Shown here: positions 7,237 through 16,585 of the stretch, piece by piece | Layout of the letters: the number at the start of each line of letters is the position of its first letter | How positions within the stretch are numbered: position 1 is the first letter of the stretch | Assembly (NCBI RefSeq): GCF_014145675.1 | Contig: NZ_JACGZW010000007.1 | Span: forward strand, 124,001 to 188,000 | Length of the DNA stretch: 64,000 nucleotides | Reading direction: 5' to 3' | Source: Amycolatopsis dendrobii | GTDB taxonomy: Bacteria > Actinomycetota > Actinomycetes > Mycobacteriales > Pseudonocardiaceae | Position numbers and translations under genes: made by a program | The notes under the pieces: model-generated | Told to the model about the DNA's origin: nothing | Databases searched by the model: none | Seen by the model: the letters and a program-made list of their open reading frames with translations, nothing else

Positions 7237-10200
7237 GTGCCCGACGAGCGCAACACCCCCGGCACCGGTCGCCATTCCGACACCACGGCTCGCCCCCGCG
7301 GCGGACGCCGCCGTTCGATGGACACTCACGGCGGCATCAGCGTGTCCGACGTGGTCGCGCGGCACACCGGCGAACGCCCCGCCTTCTCCGACGATCCCGG
7401 AACCCGCCATGCGGAACCGGTGAGCCGGCTCGCGCAACCGGGCACCCGCCGGGCTGAGGCTGGTCGTCGCCGAGCGGATGCCGAGCGACCCGAGCCAGGA
7501 CGACGGCGAGCGGAACCGGACGCCGGTTTCCCGGGGGCGAACGGTCGCGCTGGGTTGCCTGCCGAGCCGGGTCGACGGCGGGCGAATGGGCACGCCAACG
7601 GGGCCGGCAGTCGGCACGCTGGAGCCAGCTCGGATCTGGGCGAGCTGGCAAATGGACAGGTAAACGGGGTTGGCGGGCGGCACGGCGAGCCTGCGGAAGG
7701 CGACGCTGCGCCAGCCGGTGGACGAGCGAACGGGGTCGGCAACCGCCACCCCGAGGCGGCCGGAGGAGACACCGGCTCGACCGGCAGGCGGGCCAAGCGG
7801 CACACCCAGCCTGTGGAAGACGCCCCAGCCGACGGACGCGCGAACGGGCACGTCAACGGAATCGGCGGGCGGCACATTGACCCCGCGGAAGACGCCGCAT
7901 CAACTGCTGGGCGGGCGAACGGGCATGTCAACGGAGTCGGCAGCCGGTACGCCACGCCGGGAGACAGCTCGGATCTTGACGGACGGCACGGCGAGCCTGC
8001 GGAAGACGCCGGATCAGCTGGTGGGCGGACGAACGGGCACGTCGGCGAAGTCGACGGTCGACACGGCGGGGCTGCTGGAAACGACACTGATCCGGCCGGC
8101 AGGCGAGCGAACGGGCGCGGCAGCCGACACGGTGACCCGGCAGCAGACGATGCCGGGCCAGCTGGCGGAAGTGGGCCGGTCAATGGCCTCGGCGGTGTCG
8201 GCAATCGGCACAGCCGGGAGGTAGCCGACGGTTCCGAGTTCAGCAACGGAGTCAGCAGGCCAGCTGACGATGTACCTGCGCTGGGGACTTCGGCCAACAG
8301 GATCGAAGACCGGCGCGGTGGTCCTTCAGGCGGACGTCGGAATCGGCGGGATGGCAGCTCGGACGTCGAGAACGGCAATGGTTCCGGGCCCGCGCGAGTG
8401 GGTGGGCGTGCGCTTCTTGGCGGAGCGGTGCCGGACGGCGTCGGCGAACCGGATGCTGTCGCCCGAGACGCGCGGACTCGGAAGACTGGGGCCTACCAGG
8501 ACGAGTCGGGTGAAGGGCTTGGCGAGACTGGCTCCGCGATGCCAGGTGGCCGGCGGGCTCCGTCTGCCGACGTTCGCGGCGGGACCAGGCATGCCGCGCC
8601 GGATTCTGAGCTTGGCGAGTATCCGAGCGGGCCTGGACGTCGCAGCGGTTTGAGCGAGCGGCCCGGCGAAGCGGTCCCCGGCGGACAGGCCGAGAGGGCT
8701 GGCCGTCGCGGGGAGCCGAGTGGGGCTCGTGTGCTGGGGCCCGGCGGGCAGTTCGACGGTCCTGACGCTTCTTCGGTGGGGCCGGGCGGGCAGGTTCGGC
8801 CTGGTCCTGGTGAAGCCGCTGGGTCGGGGCCGCAGAGTCGGCAGTCCGGGCCTGGGGCGGTGGACGACAGTGCACAGCCGGGGAGCGCCGAGCTTGGTTC
8901 TCCGGAGTCGGGGATGCGACCGCGGCGCCGGCGGGCGGATGGTCTTCCGCCTCGGCCTCGGCAAGGTGGCGGGGCCCCGGTTTCGCCGGAGCCGCCCGGG
9001 CCGCGGCGTCCGCACGGTGCGGAGAACGCTCCTGGGCAGCGAATGCCCGGTTCGGAAGTGGACGGGCCGCGAGTGTCCGGGCCGGACGCAGGCGGGTTGC
9101 CTGGGCCGGAGCTGGACGGGCCGCGGATGGCTGGACCGGATTCCGCTGGGCAGGCGCTGGCCGGGCCCGGTTCGGCGGGGCAGCGGAGGTCCGTCGAGCA
9201 AGCGCCGCGGATGCCTGGCGGCCCCGGGCCCGCTGCGGATTCGGCGGCGCCGCCGATGCCGGGAGGGCTCGAACCCGATGGGCAGCGAGCGCCGGGAGCT
9301 GACTTCGCTGGGCGGCGGAAGCCCGGACAAGACTCTGGCGGGCACCGGGTGCCTGGGCCGGAATCGGTCGGACAACGGGTTGCTGGGCCGGAAACAGGCG
9401 GGCCGCGAATGCCCGGTCCGGCGAGGCGACGGGCGGCTGCGCCCGAGGCCGTCGGACAGCCGATGGCCGGGGCCGAGTCGGCCGGGCTGCCGATCGAGCC
9501 TGACGGGCAGCGCGCGGCCGGGCAGGACTCCGGCGGGCACCGAGTGCCGGGGCCGAACGCGCCTCGTCGTCGTCCGGCAGGCCCTGGACCGGCCGGGCGA
9601 CGCCCCGGTGATCTCGACGGAACGCCTGGCGGAGCGGAATCTGAGGACGAGCTTGAGCGGACGCAGCTGAGCCCGGCGCTCGAGCCGGATCGGTTGCGGG
9701 GCAAGCAGGCTGGTCAAGGGCGCAACGGGCAGGCTCCGTCGCCGCGGCGTGGGCGAGTCGGCGCGCCGGACGGAGTCGAGCGCGGTGGGCCGGGTGCGGC
9801 TCAGGGGCTTGAGCAGACCCAGCTCAGCCCGGTGCTGGACGGCGGCCGGAGCGCAGGTCCTCAGCTCGAGGGCGGCCGAAACGCGGCCCAAGACCCCGAA
9901 CGAACCCAGCTCAGCCCCGCGCTCGACGCTGACCTGGACGGCGAACGCCCACAGCGCGCCTCCGCGCCCAAGGACGGACGTCCCCGCCGCAGACCCGCGC
10001 CGAACGCCCGGCCGCGGGGCGGTCCGGAAGTCGAGGGCGAACGGACCCAGCTCAGCCCGGTTCTAGACGGAAAGCAGCCCCTCGCAGCGGATCGGACGCA
10101 GTTCACCCCGGTCAAGGGGATCGGGCTCGGCACTGCCGAGGACGCCGAGCAGACGCAGTTCAGTCCGGCGGCGAAGCCCGCCTCCGATCCGGAGCGCACT

Positions 10201-11673
10201 CAGCTGAGCCAGGCCGTCGAGGGGCCGAATGGCAAGCGGCCTCGGCGCACCCCGGCCAGGCCGGCCGCGGCGGTTCGGGCGGAGATGGATCCGCTCACGA
10301 TGACCGACGAGATGGAGGCGATCGACGAGGCGACTCAGTACCGTCGCAAGATCGATCACAGTCTCGCTCGGTTCTCGGCCGCGCATGATGACGCGGCTGC
10401 CGAGGAAGCGAAGCGCCGGGAGCGGCGGGAGCGGCTCACTACCCGGTCGATGGCTTTGTTCGAGCAGACTCGGACTGCGTTGCAGCGGGTCGTATTGCTC
10501 GACAAGGAAGAGGAAGAAGAGCAACCCGCCGAGAAGCCGGAGCAGACTCGGCTTCAGGAGAAGAAACAGCGGCATACCGCGCGCAACGTCCGGATCGGGC
10601 GGATCGCGCTGATCGTCGTTGTCGTGCTTATTTTTGTCGGCACGGGCGTCGCGTGGGGTGCGGTTACCTGGTTTGACGCCAAATTCGCCCAGGTGTCCGC
10701 GCTGGACGAAAACTCCTCGGACATCCAGAACGCCGACGCGCAGGCCAACGACGAGAACTTCCTCATGGTCGGCTCCGATTCACGCGACGGTGCTTCCGCC
10801 GAGGAGAATGTCGGGGACGCGTCCAATATTCCGGGCGCGCGGTCGGACACGGTGATGGTGGCGCACGTTCCCGCGGACCGGAAGCGGGTCGTGGTCGTTT
10901 CGTTCCCGCGCGACCTTGAGATCGACCGGCCGGATTGCAACCGGTGGGATCCGGCGAAATCCCAGACCACCGACGAGGTCGTGCGCGAGCAGAAGATCGC
11001 CAAGCTCAACACGGCCTACGCGGTCGGCGGTCCGCAATGCATGACGAAGGTGATCCAGAAAATCACCGGGCTGCGGATCAACCACTTCGTCGGCATCGAT
11101 TTCAACGGGTTCAAGGAAATGGTCGACGCGGTGCACGGGGTGACCGTGCACAACGAGAAGCCGATCATCGACACCACGCTCGGCAAGGTGCTGACCGAAA
11201 CCGGCGACGTGACCATTTCCGGCGACCAGGCGCTGAGTTACGTGCGCGCCCGCCATGTCATCGGCGACAAGACCTCCGACTACGGCCGGATCAAGCGGCA
11301 GCAGGGATTCATCGGAGCGCTGCTCAAAAAGGTCATGTCCTCGGATGTCGTGCTGGACCCAGGAAGACTGTCCGGCTTCATCACCGCGTTCGCGCACGCC
11401 ACGTTCGGCGACAACCTCGGGGTGCAGCAGATGATGACGCTCGCGCAATCGATGCGCGGGCTCGATCCGGCCAACATCAACTTCCTCACCGTGCCCACCG
11501 TCGGCCTGCCGAACAAGCGCGGCAACGAAGTCCTGATCCAGGAAAAGACCAAGAGCCTCTTCGACGCGTTGCGCGACAACACTCCGCTGCCGGGCAGCCA
11601 GCCCGCCGAAACCGCGGCCAATGCGCCGCCGCCCGCGAACGCGGGCTCGGGCAAAAACACCAACACCGGCTGA
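7237..11673 (+). CDS. Giant LytR-CpsA-Psr (LCP) cell-wall glycopolymer ligase
   Basis: 1478 residues. SVSDVVARHTGE near residue 35 is the usual start motif of actinobacterial LCP proteins. About 1080 residues of low-complexity Gly/Pro/Arg/Asn sequence follow: repeated RANGHVNG-RH units, then QR--GP-PG units, then seven ERTQLSP-like heptads. A charged segment precedes one TM helix (about 1124-1146, IALIVVVVLIFVG). The extracellular LCP domain (about 1170-1440) has GSDSRDG, ARSDTVMVAHV and SFPRDLEI with the expected Asp and Arg residues. LCP enzymes transfer polymers such as arabinogalactan to peptidoglycan. The position next to phoU and dus matches Rv0822c. The start is an ATG-like GTG with a GAGAGGAGA ribosome site. 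The 6997-7236 gap upstream shows no further gene. Confidence 0.88.
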   Translation: MPDERNTPGTGRHSDTTARPRGGRRRSMDTHGGISVSDVVARHTGERPAFSDDPGTRHAEPVSRLAQPGTRRAEAGRRRADAERPEPGRRRAEPDAGFPGANGRAGLPAEPGRRRANGHANGAGSRHAGASSDLGELANGQVNGVGGRHGEPAEGDAAPAGGRANGVGNRHPEAAGGDTGSTGRRAKRHTQPVEDAPADGRANGHVNGIGGRHIDPAEDAASTAGRANGHVNGVGSRYATPGDSSDLDGRHGEPAEDAGSAGGRTNGHVGEVDGRHGGAAGNDTDPAGRRANGRGSRHGDPAADDAGPAGGSGPVNGLGGVGNRHSREVADGSEFSNGVSRPADDVPALGTSANRIEDRRGGPSGGRRNRRDGSSDVENGNGSGPARVGGRALLGGAVPDGVGEPDAVARDARTRKTGAYQDESGEGLGETGSAMPGGRRAPSADVRGGTRHAAPDSELGEYPSGPGRRSGLSERPGEAVPGGQAERAGRRGEPSGARVLGPGGQFDGPDASSVGPGGQVRPGPGEAAGSGPQSRQSGPGAVDDSAQPGSAELGSPESGMRPRRRRADGLPPRPRQGGGAPVSPEPPGPRRPHGAENAPGQRMPGSEVDGPRVSGPDAGGLPGPELDGPRMAGPDSAGQALAGPGSAGQRRSVEQAPRMPGGPGPAADSAAPPMPGGLEPDGQRAPGADFAGRRKPGQDSGGHRVPGPESVGQRVAGPETGGPRMPGPARRRAAAPEAVGQPMAGAESAGLPIEPDGQRAAGQDSGGHRVPGPNAPRRRPAGPGPAGRRPGDLDGTPGGAESEDELERTQLSPALEPDRLRGKQAGQGRNGQAPSPRRGRVGAPDGVERGGPGAAQGLEQTQLSPVLDGGRSAGPQLEGGRNAAQDPERTQLSPALDADLDGERPQRASAPKDGRPRRRPAPNARPRGGPEVEGERTQLSPVLDGKQPLAADRTQFTPVKGIGLGTAEDAEQTQFSPAAKPASDPERTQLSQAVEGPNGKRPRRTPARPAAAVRAEMDPLTMTDEMEAIDEATQYRRKIDHSLARFSAAHDDAAAEEAKRRERRERLTTRSMALFEQTRTALQRVVLLDKEEEEEQPAEKPEQTRLQEKKQRHTARNVRIGRIALIVVVVLIFVGTGVAWGAVTWFDAKFAQVSALDENSSDIQNADAQANDENFLMVGSDSRDGASAEENVGDASNIPGARSDTVMVAHVPADRKRVVVVSFPRDLEIDRPDCNRWDPAKSQTTDEVVREQKIAKLNTAYAVGGPQCMTKVIQKITGLRINHFVGIDFNGFKEMVDAVHGVTVHNEKPIIDTTLGKVLTETGDVTISGDQALSYVRARHVIGDKTSDYGRIKRQQGFIGALLKKVMSSDVVLDPGRLSGFITAFAHATFGDNLGVQQMMTLAQSMRGLDPANINFLTVPTVGLPNKRGNEVLIQEKTKSLFDALRDNTPLPGSQPAETAANAPPPANAGSGKNTNTG
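9649..10221 (+). repeat. Seven ERTQLSP-type heptads in the LCP cytoplasmic tail
   Basis: Degenerate motifs E-x-T-Q-(L/F)-(S/T)-P occur near 9655, 9811, 9898, 10039, 10090, 10147 and 10192, at uneven spacing of 50-160 bases. Each keeps Thr-Gln followed by a hydrophobic residue; six of the seven end in Pro and most have Glu two residues before Thr. They lie on the cytoplasmic side of the TM helix and look like a docking or phosphorylation array. Confidence 0.75.
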
Positions 11674-11696
11674 GCACTTCGGATTCGTTAGGCGGG

Positions 11697-11751
11697 GTTC
11701 ATATGCGGTTCACCCAGCGATGCGGTATTCGGCCAGTCCACGTCGTAGGGT
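11697..11751 (+). promoter_or_regulatory. PHO box and -10 of phoU
   Basis: GTTCATA at 11697-11703 and GTTCACC at 11708-11714 form an 11-base direct repeat matching the actinobacterial PhoP operator (GTTCACC units, 11-nt period). TAGGGT at 11746-11751 lies 6 bases before the phoU ATG, suggesting a leaderless PhoP-controlled transcript. Confidence 0.65.
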
Positions 11752-11757
11752 GTGCTC

Positions 11758-12432
11758 ATGCGTGAGGCCTACCATGTCGAACTCGATCAGCTCGCCGAAA
11801 ACCTGGCCGCGATGTCGGTCCAGGTTGCCGACGCCATGGAGCGGGCCACCAAGGCACTGCTGGAGGTCGACCTCGGCCTCGCCGAGCAGGTGATCAGCGA
11901 CGACGCGAAGGTCGACGACGCGCGCGCCGAATGCGAGGAGCAGGCGTACGCGCTGCTGGCGCTGCAGGCCCCGGTCGCGACCGATCTGCGCACCGTGCTC
12001 GCCGCCATCCACGCGGCGGAAAGCCTGGAGCGCATGGGAGATCTCGCCCTGCACGTCGCCAAGGCCGCCCGCCGCCGCCACCCGGACCCGGTGCTGCCGG
12101 ACGCCGTCAAGCCCTACTTCGCCGAGATGGGCCGGGCCGCGGTCAAGCTCGCCCGCCAGGTCGAGGCGATCATCAAGACCAAGGACGTGTCCGCGGCCAA
12201 GGACCTCGAGACCGAGGACGACCAGGTCGACGACCTGCACCGGCACCTGTTCACCGTGCTGATGGACCGCGAATGGCCGCACGGCGTCGCCTCCGCGGTC
12301 GACGTCACGCTGCTCGGCCGCTTCTACGAGCGCTACGCCGACCACGCGGTGTCCGTCGCCAAGCGGATGATTTTCGTGGTCACCGGCCGGATGCCCGGCT
12401 ACGGCACCGACGACGAAGACCTGACCATCTGA
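11758..12432 (+). CDS. phoU: Phosphate signalling/transport accessory protein PhoU
   Basis: A 224-residue all-helical protein of two three-helix bundles. Each bundle carries the metal-binding E-R-x-x-D signature: LERMGDLALHVAK (first half) and YERYADHAVSVAK (second half). PhoU couples the Pst transporter to the PhoR/PhoP two-component system and dampens phosphate uptake. It is convergent with pstSCAB and shares a terminator with it, rather than being the last pst gene as in E. coli. This matches the phoY2/phoT arrangement of mycobacteria. The ATG at 11758 is used in preference to a GTG 6 bases upstream because the -10 box abuts it. Confidence 0.95.
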   Translation: MREAYHVELDQLAENLAAMSVQVADAMERATKALLEVDLGLAEQVISDDAKVDDARAECEEQAYALLALQAPVATDLRTVLAAIHAAESLERMGDLALHVAKAARRRHPDPVLPDAVKPYFAEMGRAAVKLARQVEAIIKTKDVSAAKDLETEDDQVDDLHRHLFTVLMDREWPHGVASAVDVTLLGRFYERYADHAVSVAKRMIFVVTGRMPGYGTDDEDLTI

Positions 12433-12443
12433 CCTACCACGAG

Positions 12444-12477
12444 AAAACCGCCACCTGAGCCAACAGGTGGCGGTTTT
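12444..12477. terminator. Bidirectional terminator between phoU and pstB
   Basis: A 14-bp perfect stem AAAACCGCCACCTG / CAGGTGGCGGTTTT encloses a 6-base loop. The A-run on one side and the T-run on the other make it a rho-independent terminator in both directions for the convergent phoU and pst transcripts. Confidence 0.92.
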
Positions 12478-12541
12478 TTAGTACCCAGTAATGAAAACGG
12501 CCGCCCTGGCACGGAAACCAGAGCGGCCGTCCACAGTGGAA

Positions 12542-13318
12542 TCAGCCGAAGCGGCCCGAGATGTAGTCCTCGGTGGCCTTCTCGTCCGGGTTGGAGAAGA
12601 TCTTCTCCGTGTCGTTCAGCTCGATCAGCCGACCGGGCTGGCCGACGCCGGCCAGGTTGAAGAACGCGGTCTGGTCCGAAACCCGCGCCGCCTGCTGCAT
12701 GTTGTGCGTCACGATGACGATCGTGTAGTCCTTCTTCAGCTCGCCGATCAGGTCCTCGATCGCGAGCGTCGAGATCGGGTCCAGCGCCGAACAAGGCTCG
12801 TCCATCAGCAGCACGTCCGGCTGCACCGCGATCGCCCGCGCGATGCAGAGCCGCTGCTGCTGGCCGCCGGAAAGGCCGCCGCCCGGCTTGTTCAGCCGGT
12901 CCTTGACCTCGTTCCACAGGTTCGCGCCGCGCAGCGCGCGCTCGGCGACCTCGTCGAGCTGCTTGCGGCTCTTCACCCCGCCGAGCCGGAGCCCGGCCAC
13001 CACATTGTCCTTAATGGACATCGTGGGGAACGGGTTCGGCCGCTGGAACACCATGCCGATGGTGCGGCGCACCTGCACCGGGTCCACCGCCGAGGCGTAG
13101 ATGTCCTCCCCGTCGAGCAGCACCTGGCCGTCGACCCTGGCACCCGGAATGACCTCGTGCATCCGGTTCAGCGTGCGCAGCACGGTCGACTTGCCACACC
13201 CCGACGGGCCGATGAACGCGGTCACGTTCCGCGGCGGGACGTTCAGCGTGACGCTGTCCACGGCGTGGAACTTGCCGTAGTAGATGTCCAGGTCTTTGAC
13301 GTCGATTCGCTTGGCCAT
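12542..13318 (-). CDS. pstB: Phosphate ABC transporter ATP-binding protein PstB
   Basis: 258 residues, standard PstB length. Walker A GPSGCGKST is at 37-45, the signature LSGGQQQRLCIARA at about 150, Walker B VLLMDEPCSALD just after, and the H-loop His in VTHNMQQ. It hydrolyses ATP to drive PstA/PstC import of inorganic phosphate delivered by PstS. It is the last gene of the minus-strand operon pstS-pstC-pstA-pstB, 3 bases after pstA. The operon ends at the shared hairpin at 12444-12477. Confidence 0.97.
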   Translation of the reverse strand: MAKRIDVKDLDIYYGKFHAVDSVTLNVPPRNVTAFIGPSGCGKSTVLRTLNRMHEVIPGARVDGQVLLDGEDIYASAVDPVQVRRTIGMVFQRPNPFPTMSIKDNVVAGLRLGGVKSRKQLDEVAERALRGANLWNEVKDRLNKPGGGLSGGQQQRLCIARAIAVQPDVLLMDEPCSALDPISTLAIEDLIGELKKDYTIVIVTHNMQQAARVSDQTAFFNLAGVGQPGRLIELNDTEKIFSNPDEKATEDYISGRFG

Positions 13319-13321
13319 GAC

Positions 13322-14242
13322 TCACTTCTTCTTCGGGGCGACGATGCGGGAAAGGACCGTGGCGAGCAGGTTGATCACGGCGATGATGAGCACCAGGGTG
13401 AGCGCGGCTCCCCAGATCCGGTCGAAGCCGACGCTGCCGGGGTCCATCGAGTTGGTGGCGCGTTCGTTGTTCATCACCAACGGAAGCGACGCCTGCTCCC
13501 CGCTGAAGATGTTCCAGTTGACGTAGGACGTGTACCCGACGAGCACCAGCAGCGGCGCGGTTTCGCCCATCACGCGGGCGAGCGCCATCATGATGCCGCC
13601 GAGAATGCCCGACAACGCGGTCGGAAGCACGATCTTCATGATCGTCTTCCACTTCGGAACGCCCAGCGCGTAAGAGGCCTCGCGCAGGTCGTCCGGCACG
13701 ATCCGCAGCATTTCCTCCGCGGAGCGGACGACCACCGGGATCATCAGCAGCACCAAGGCGAGCGACACCGCGAACCCGCTGCGCGGCAGGCCGAGCGTGG
13801 TGACCCACAGCGCGTAAATGAACAGAGCGGCCACAATGGAGGGAACACCGGAGAGGATGTCCACCATGAACGTGGTGGCCCTGGCCAGCTTGCCGCGGCC
13901 GTACTCGACGAGGTAAATCGCGACCAGCAGGCCGATCGGCACCGAGATGACCGCGCACACCAGACCCTGCAGCAGGGTGCCGATGATCGCGTGCAGCACG
14001 CCGCCGCCGACCTCGTCGCCGAGCACCGAACCGAAGTCCTGGCCCCACCAGTTGCTGTACGGGATCCGCTTGATCCCGTTGGCGATCACCGTGTACAGCA
14101 CCCACACCAGCGGGATCACGGCGATCAGGAACGACAGCCACACCAGCACGGTGGCGACGCCGTTCTTGACCTTGCGGGCCGCGCTCACCTGCTGGAAAGC
14201 CGGTGTCGTCGCGGGCCGTTCGAGGGTGGTCGACACGGTCAC
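13322..14242 (-). CDS. pstA: Phosphate ABC transporter permease PstA
   Basis: 306 residues with about six TM helices. The cytoplasmic EAA-type loop reads DLREASYALGVPKWKTIMKIVLPTALSGILGG and contacts PstB. The GTG start overlaps the pstC stop (GTGA), indicating translational coupling. With PstC it forms the membrane channel of the high-affinity phosphate importer. The C-terminus SRIVAPKKK is a positive-inside tail. Confidence 0.96.
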   Translation of the reverse strand: MTVSTTLERPATTPAFQQVSAARKVKNGVATVLVWLSFLIAVIPLVWVLYTVIANGIKRIPYSNWWGQDFGSVLGDEVGGGVLHAIIGTLLQGLVCAVISVPIGLLVAIYLVEYGRGKLARATTFMVDILSGVPSIVAALFIYALWVTTLGLPRSGFAVSLALVLLMIPVVVRSAEEMLRIVPDDLREASYALGVPKWKTIMKIVLPTALSGILGGIMMALARVMGETAPLLVLVGYTSYVNWNIFSGEQASLPLVMNNERATNSMDPGSVGFDRIWGAALTLVLIIAVINLLATVLSRIVAPKKK

Positions 14243-15306
14243 TCCCCCTTCTTGCCGACGATCGAGCGGGCGGCGAAGTTGACCAGGAACGTCAGCACGA
14301 ACAGCACCAGTCCGGCCGCGATGTAGGCGCCGGCCGAGGTCGGGTTGTTGAACTCGCTGTAGTTCTGGGCGATCTTCGAGGCGAACGTCGCGCCGCCGTC
14401 GAAGAGGCTCCAGTCGAAGTTGCGGCCCTGCGGGATCAGCAGAATCACCGCCAGCGCAATGGTTTCACCGAGCGCGCGGCCGAGACCGAGCATCGACGCA
14501 CCGACGAAACCGGCCTTGCCGAACGGCAGCACCGTGGTGCGAATGACCTCCCAGCGCGTGGCCCCGAGCGCGAGCGCGCCCTCGACCTGCGCGGTCGGCG
14601 TGCGCTCGAAAACCTCGCGGGTCAGCGACGTGATGATCGGCAGGATCATCACCGCCAGCACGATTCCGGCGGTGAAAATGGTGCCGCGCACGTTCGGCGC
14701 GATGTTGCCCGGCGCGAAAATCGGAATCCACGAGAAGGTGCTGTTGACCCACTCGGAAAACGGCTCGATCGCGGGCGCGAACACGAGAATGCCCCACAGG
14801 CCGAAAATGATCGACGGCACCGCGGCGAGCAGATCCACGACATAGGCGAACGGCCGGGCCAGTTTCGCGGGCGCGTACTGGGTGAGGAAAAGCGCGATGC
14901 CCAGCGAAATCGGCATCGCGATGATCAGCGCCACCAGCGAGGTCGCGACGGTGACCTCGGCGAGGTCGGCGATGCCGAACGCCATGTTCGCCGGGTCGTT
15001 CGTCGACCACCCGTGGTTGAACAGGAAGTTGACCTTGTCCGCCTTCAGCGCCGGGATCGCCTGGACGACCAGGAAAATCCCGATCAAGGCGATCAGGGCG
15101 ACGACGAAGATCCCGGCCCCGGTGGTCAGATTCTGGAAGATGCGGTCACCGGCTCGCACCTTCGTCGGCTTCTTCCGCGCGGGCGGCGCTTCCGGCGCCG
15201 GCGCGGGTGGCTTGTCCGAAATCGGATCCTCCGGGAACGCTCGGGCGGACGACGAACGCCCACCGGGGTCGCCGGTGGGCGTTCGCGTCGAGGATTGGTC
15301 GCTCAT
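14239..15306 (-). CDS. pstC: Phosphate ABC transporter permease PstC
   Basis: 355 residues. A Pro/Ser-rich cytoplasmic N-terminus of about 50 residues precedes six TM helices. The EAA loop reads QVEGALALGATRWEVIRTTVLPFGKAGFVGA and is followed by LGRALGETIALAVIL, typical of PstC. It pairs with PstA as the heterodimeric phosphate channel. It lies 38 bases after pstS and overlaps pstA by 4 bases. The N-terminal extension is longer than in E. coli PstC but common in actinomycetes. Confidence 0.96.
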   Translation of the reverse strand: MSDQSSTRTPTGDPGGRSSSARAFPEDPISDKPPAPAPEAPPARKKPTKVRAGDRIFQNLTTGAGIFVVALIALIGIFLVVQAIPALKADKVNFLFNHGWSTNDPANMAFGIADLAEVTVATSLVALIIAMPISLGIALFLTQYAPAKLARPFAYVVDLLAAVPSIIFGLWGILVFAPAIEPFSEWVNSTFSWIPIFAPGNIAPNVRGTIFTAGIVLAVMILPIITSLTREVFERTPTAQVEGALALGATRWEVIRTTVLPFGKAGFVGASMLGLGRALGETIALAVILLIPQGRNFDWSLFDGGATFASKIAQNYSEFNNPTSAGAYIAAGLVLFVLTFLVNFAARSIVGKKGE

Positions 15307-15344
15307 CGACAGTCTCTAGTCAGCCTTTGTACCAGTCAGGCGAT

Positions 15345-16472
15345 TCAGGAGATTTCCTTGACGGCCTTCAGCACCTTGTCCTGGAGGCTCTGCGGGATCG
15401 GCACGTAGCCCTTGGCCGACAGCGGCTGCTGGCCCTCGGTGGCGGCCACCGTCAGGAACGCCTTGACGGCCTTCGCGACGTCCGGGTTCGAGTACTTCGA
15501 GCACACGATCTCGTAGGTCGTCAGCAGCAGCGGGTAGGCGCCCGGCACGTTGCTGGAGTAGATGCCGTTGAGGTCCATCGCCAGGTCGTTGGTGCCCGGG
15601 TGGGCGAACTTGGCGGCGTCGAGGGACTTGGCCACGTTCTCCGCGCTCAGCGCGACGCCGCCGGAGCCGCTGTCGATCTTGGCCGGGGTGACGCCGTCCT
15701 TGGCGAACGCGCTCTCCACGTAGGTGATCGAGCCGTCCGCGCCCTTGACGGTGCTCGCGACACCGTTCGAGCCCTGCGCACCGTTGCCGACGCCGCCGGC
15801 GAACTTCTTGCCCGCACCCTGGGTCCAGACGTCCTTGGCAGCCGCGCCGAGGTACTTCTGGAAGTTGTCGGTGGTGCCGGACTCCTCGGAGCGGGAGACG
15901 ACCTGGATCGGCTTGTCCGGCAGGTTCAGGCTCTCGTTGCCCTTGACCGCCTTGATGGCCGGGTCGTTCCAGTTCTTGATGCCGCCGTTGAAGATCTTGG
16001 CGATGACCTGCGGGGTCAGCGTCAGGTTGTCCACGCCGGACAGGTGGTAGCCGACCGCGATCGGGCCGACGACCAGCGGGATGTTCAGCGCGGGCGAGCC
16101 GCAGCGCTTGGTGGCGGCCTCGAGGTCGGCGTCCTTGATCGGCGAGTCCGAACCGCCGAAGTCGACCTGGTTGGCATTGAACTGCTTGACGCCGGCGCCG
16201 GAACCGGTGCCGTTGTAGTTCACCTTCTGGCCGGAGCACTTCTTGTTGTAGGCCTGGTTGAACACCTCGATGGCGTTCTTCTGGGCCGTCGAGCCCTCAG
16301 CGGAAAGCGGGCTCTTGCCCCCGCAGTCGACCTGGGCGGTTCCGGTGGCGGCGGGAGCGGCGGAGTTCGAGCCCGCGTTGTTCGACGCCGAAGGGTCGGA
16401 GCCACAAGCGGCGAGCACGAGCGCGGCGCTCGCCACGATGCCGACGGCACCCAGGGGCCGCATGATCTTCAC
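15345..16472 (-). CDS. pstS: Phosphate-binding lipoprotein PstS
   Basis: 375 residues from the GTG at 16472, set by a GGAGGA ribosome site 8 bases upstream; the longer open frame upstream has no coding character. The lipoprotein signal peptide KIMRPLGAVGIVASAALVLAACG has the lipobox LAAC. The mature protein has the phosphate-binding motifs SAEGSTAQ, FGGSDSPI and SRSEESGTTDNF. It captures phosphate outside the membrane for PstCA. It is the first gene of the operon, with a PHO box about 115 bases upstream of its start. Confidence 0.96.
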   Translation of the reverse strand: MKIMRPLGAVGIVASAALVLAACGSDPSASNNAGSNSAAPAATGTAQVDCGGKSPLSAEGSTAQKNAIEVFNQAYNKKCSGQKVNYNGTGSGAGVKQFNANQVDFGGSDSPIKDADLEAATKRCGSPALNIPLVVGPIAVGYHLSGVDNLTLTPQVIAKIFNGGIKNWNDPAIKAVKGNESLNLPDKPIQVVSRSEESGTTDNFQKYLGAAAKDVWTQGAGKKFAGGVGNGAQGSNGVASTVKGADGSITYVESAFAKDGVTPAKIDSGSGGVALSAENVAKSLDAAKFAHPGTNDLAMDLNGIYSSNVPGAYPLLLTTYEIVCSKYSNPDVAKAVKAFLTVAATEGQQPLSAKGYVPIPQSLQDKVLKAVKEIS

Positions 16473-16585
16473 TGCATTTCCTCCACTCGGAGATGTGCCT
16501 TTTTGAATCCGGTCGGGATTGGCGGCGGGTGAGCCGCACCGGAACCGGACACTAGGCAGCCTCGGTGGACGGTCGTCCTTGGTTG

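Noticed and set aside
8252..9891. Long antisense frames (350-520 residues) within the LCP gene
   Set aside because: They mirror the repetitive GC-rich LCP tail, have no domains, and the sense strand is supported by the N-terminal LCP motif and C-terminal LCP domain in one frame.
12491..15408. Long plus-strand frames over pst genes (611 and 401 residues)
   Set aside because: Asp/His/Arg-rich shadow translations; the minus strand encodes PstB, PstA and PstC with all catalytic motifs.
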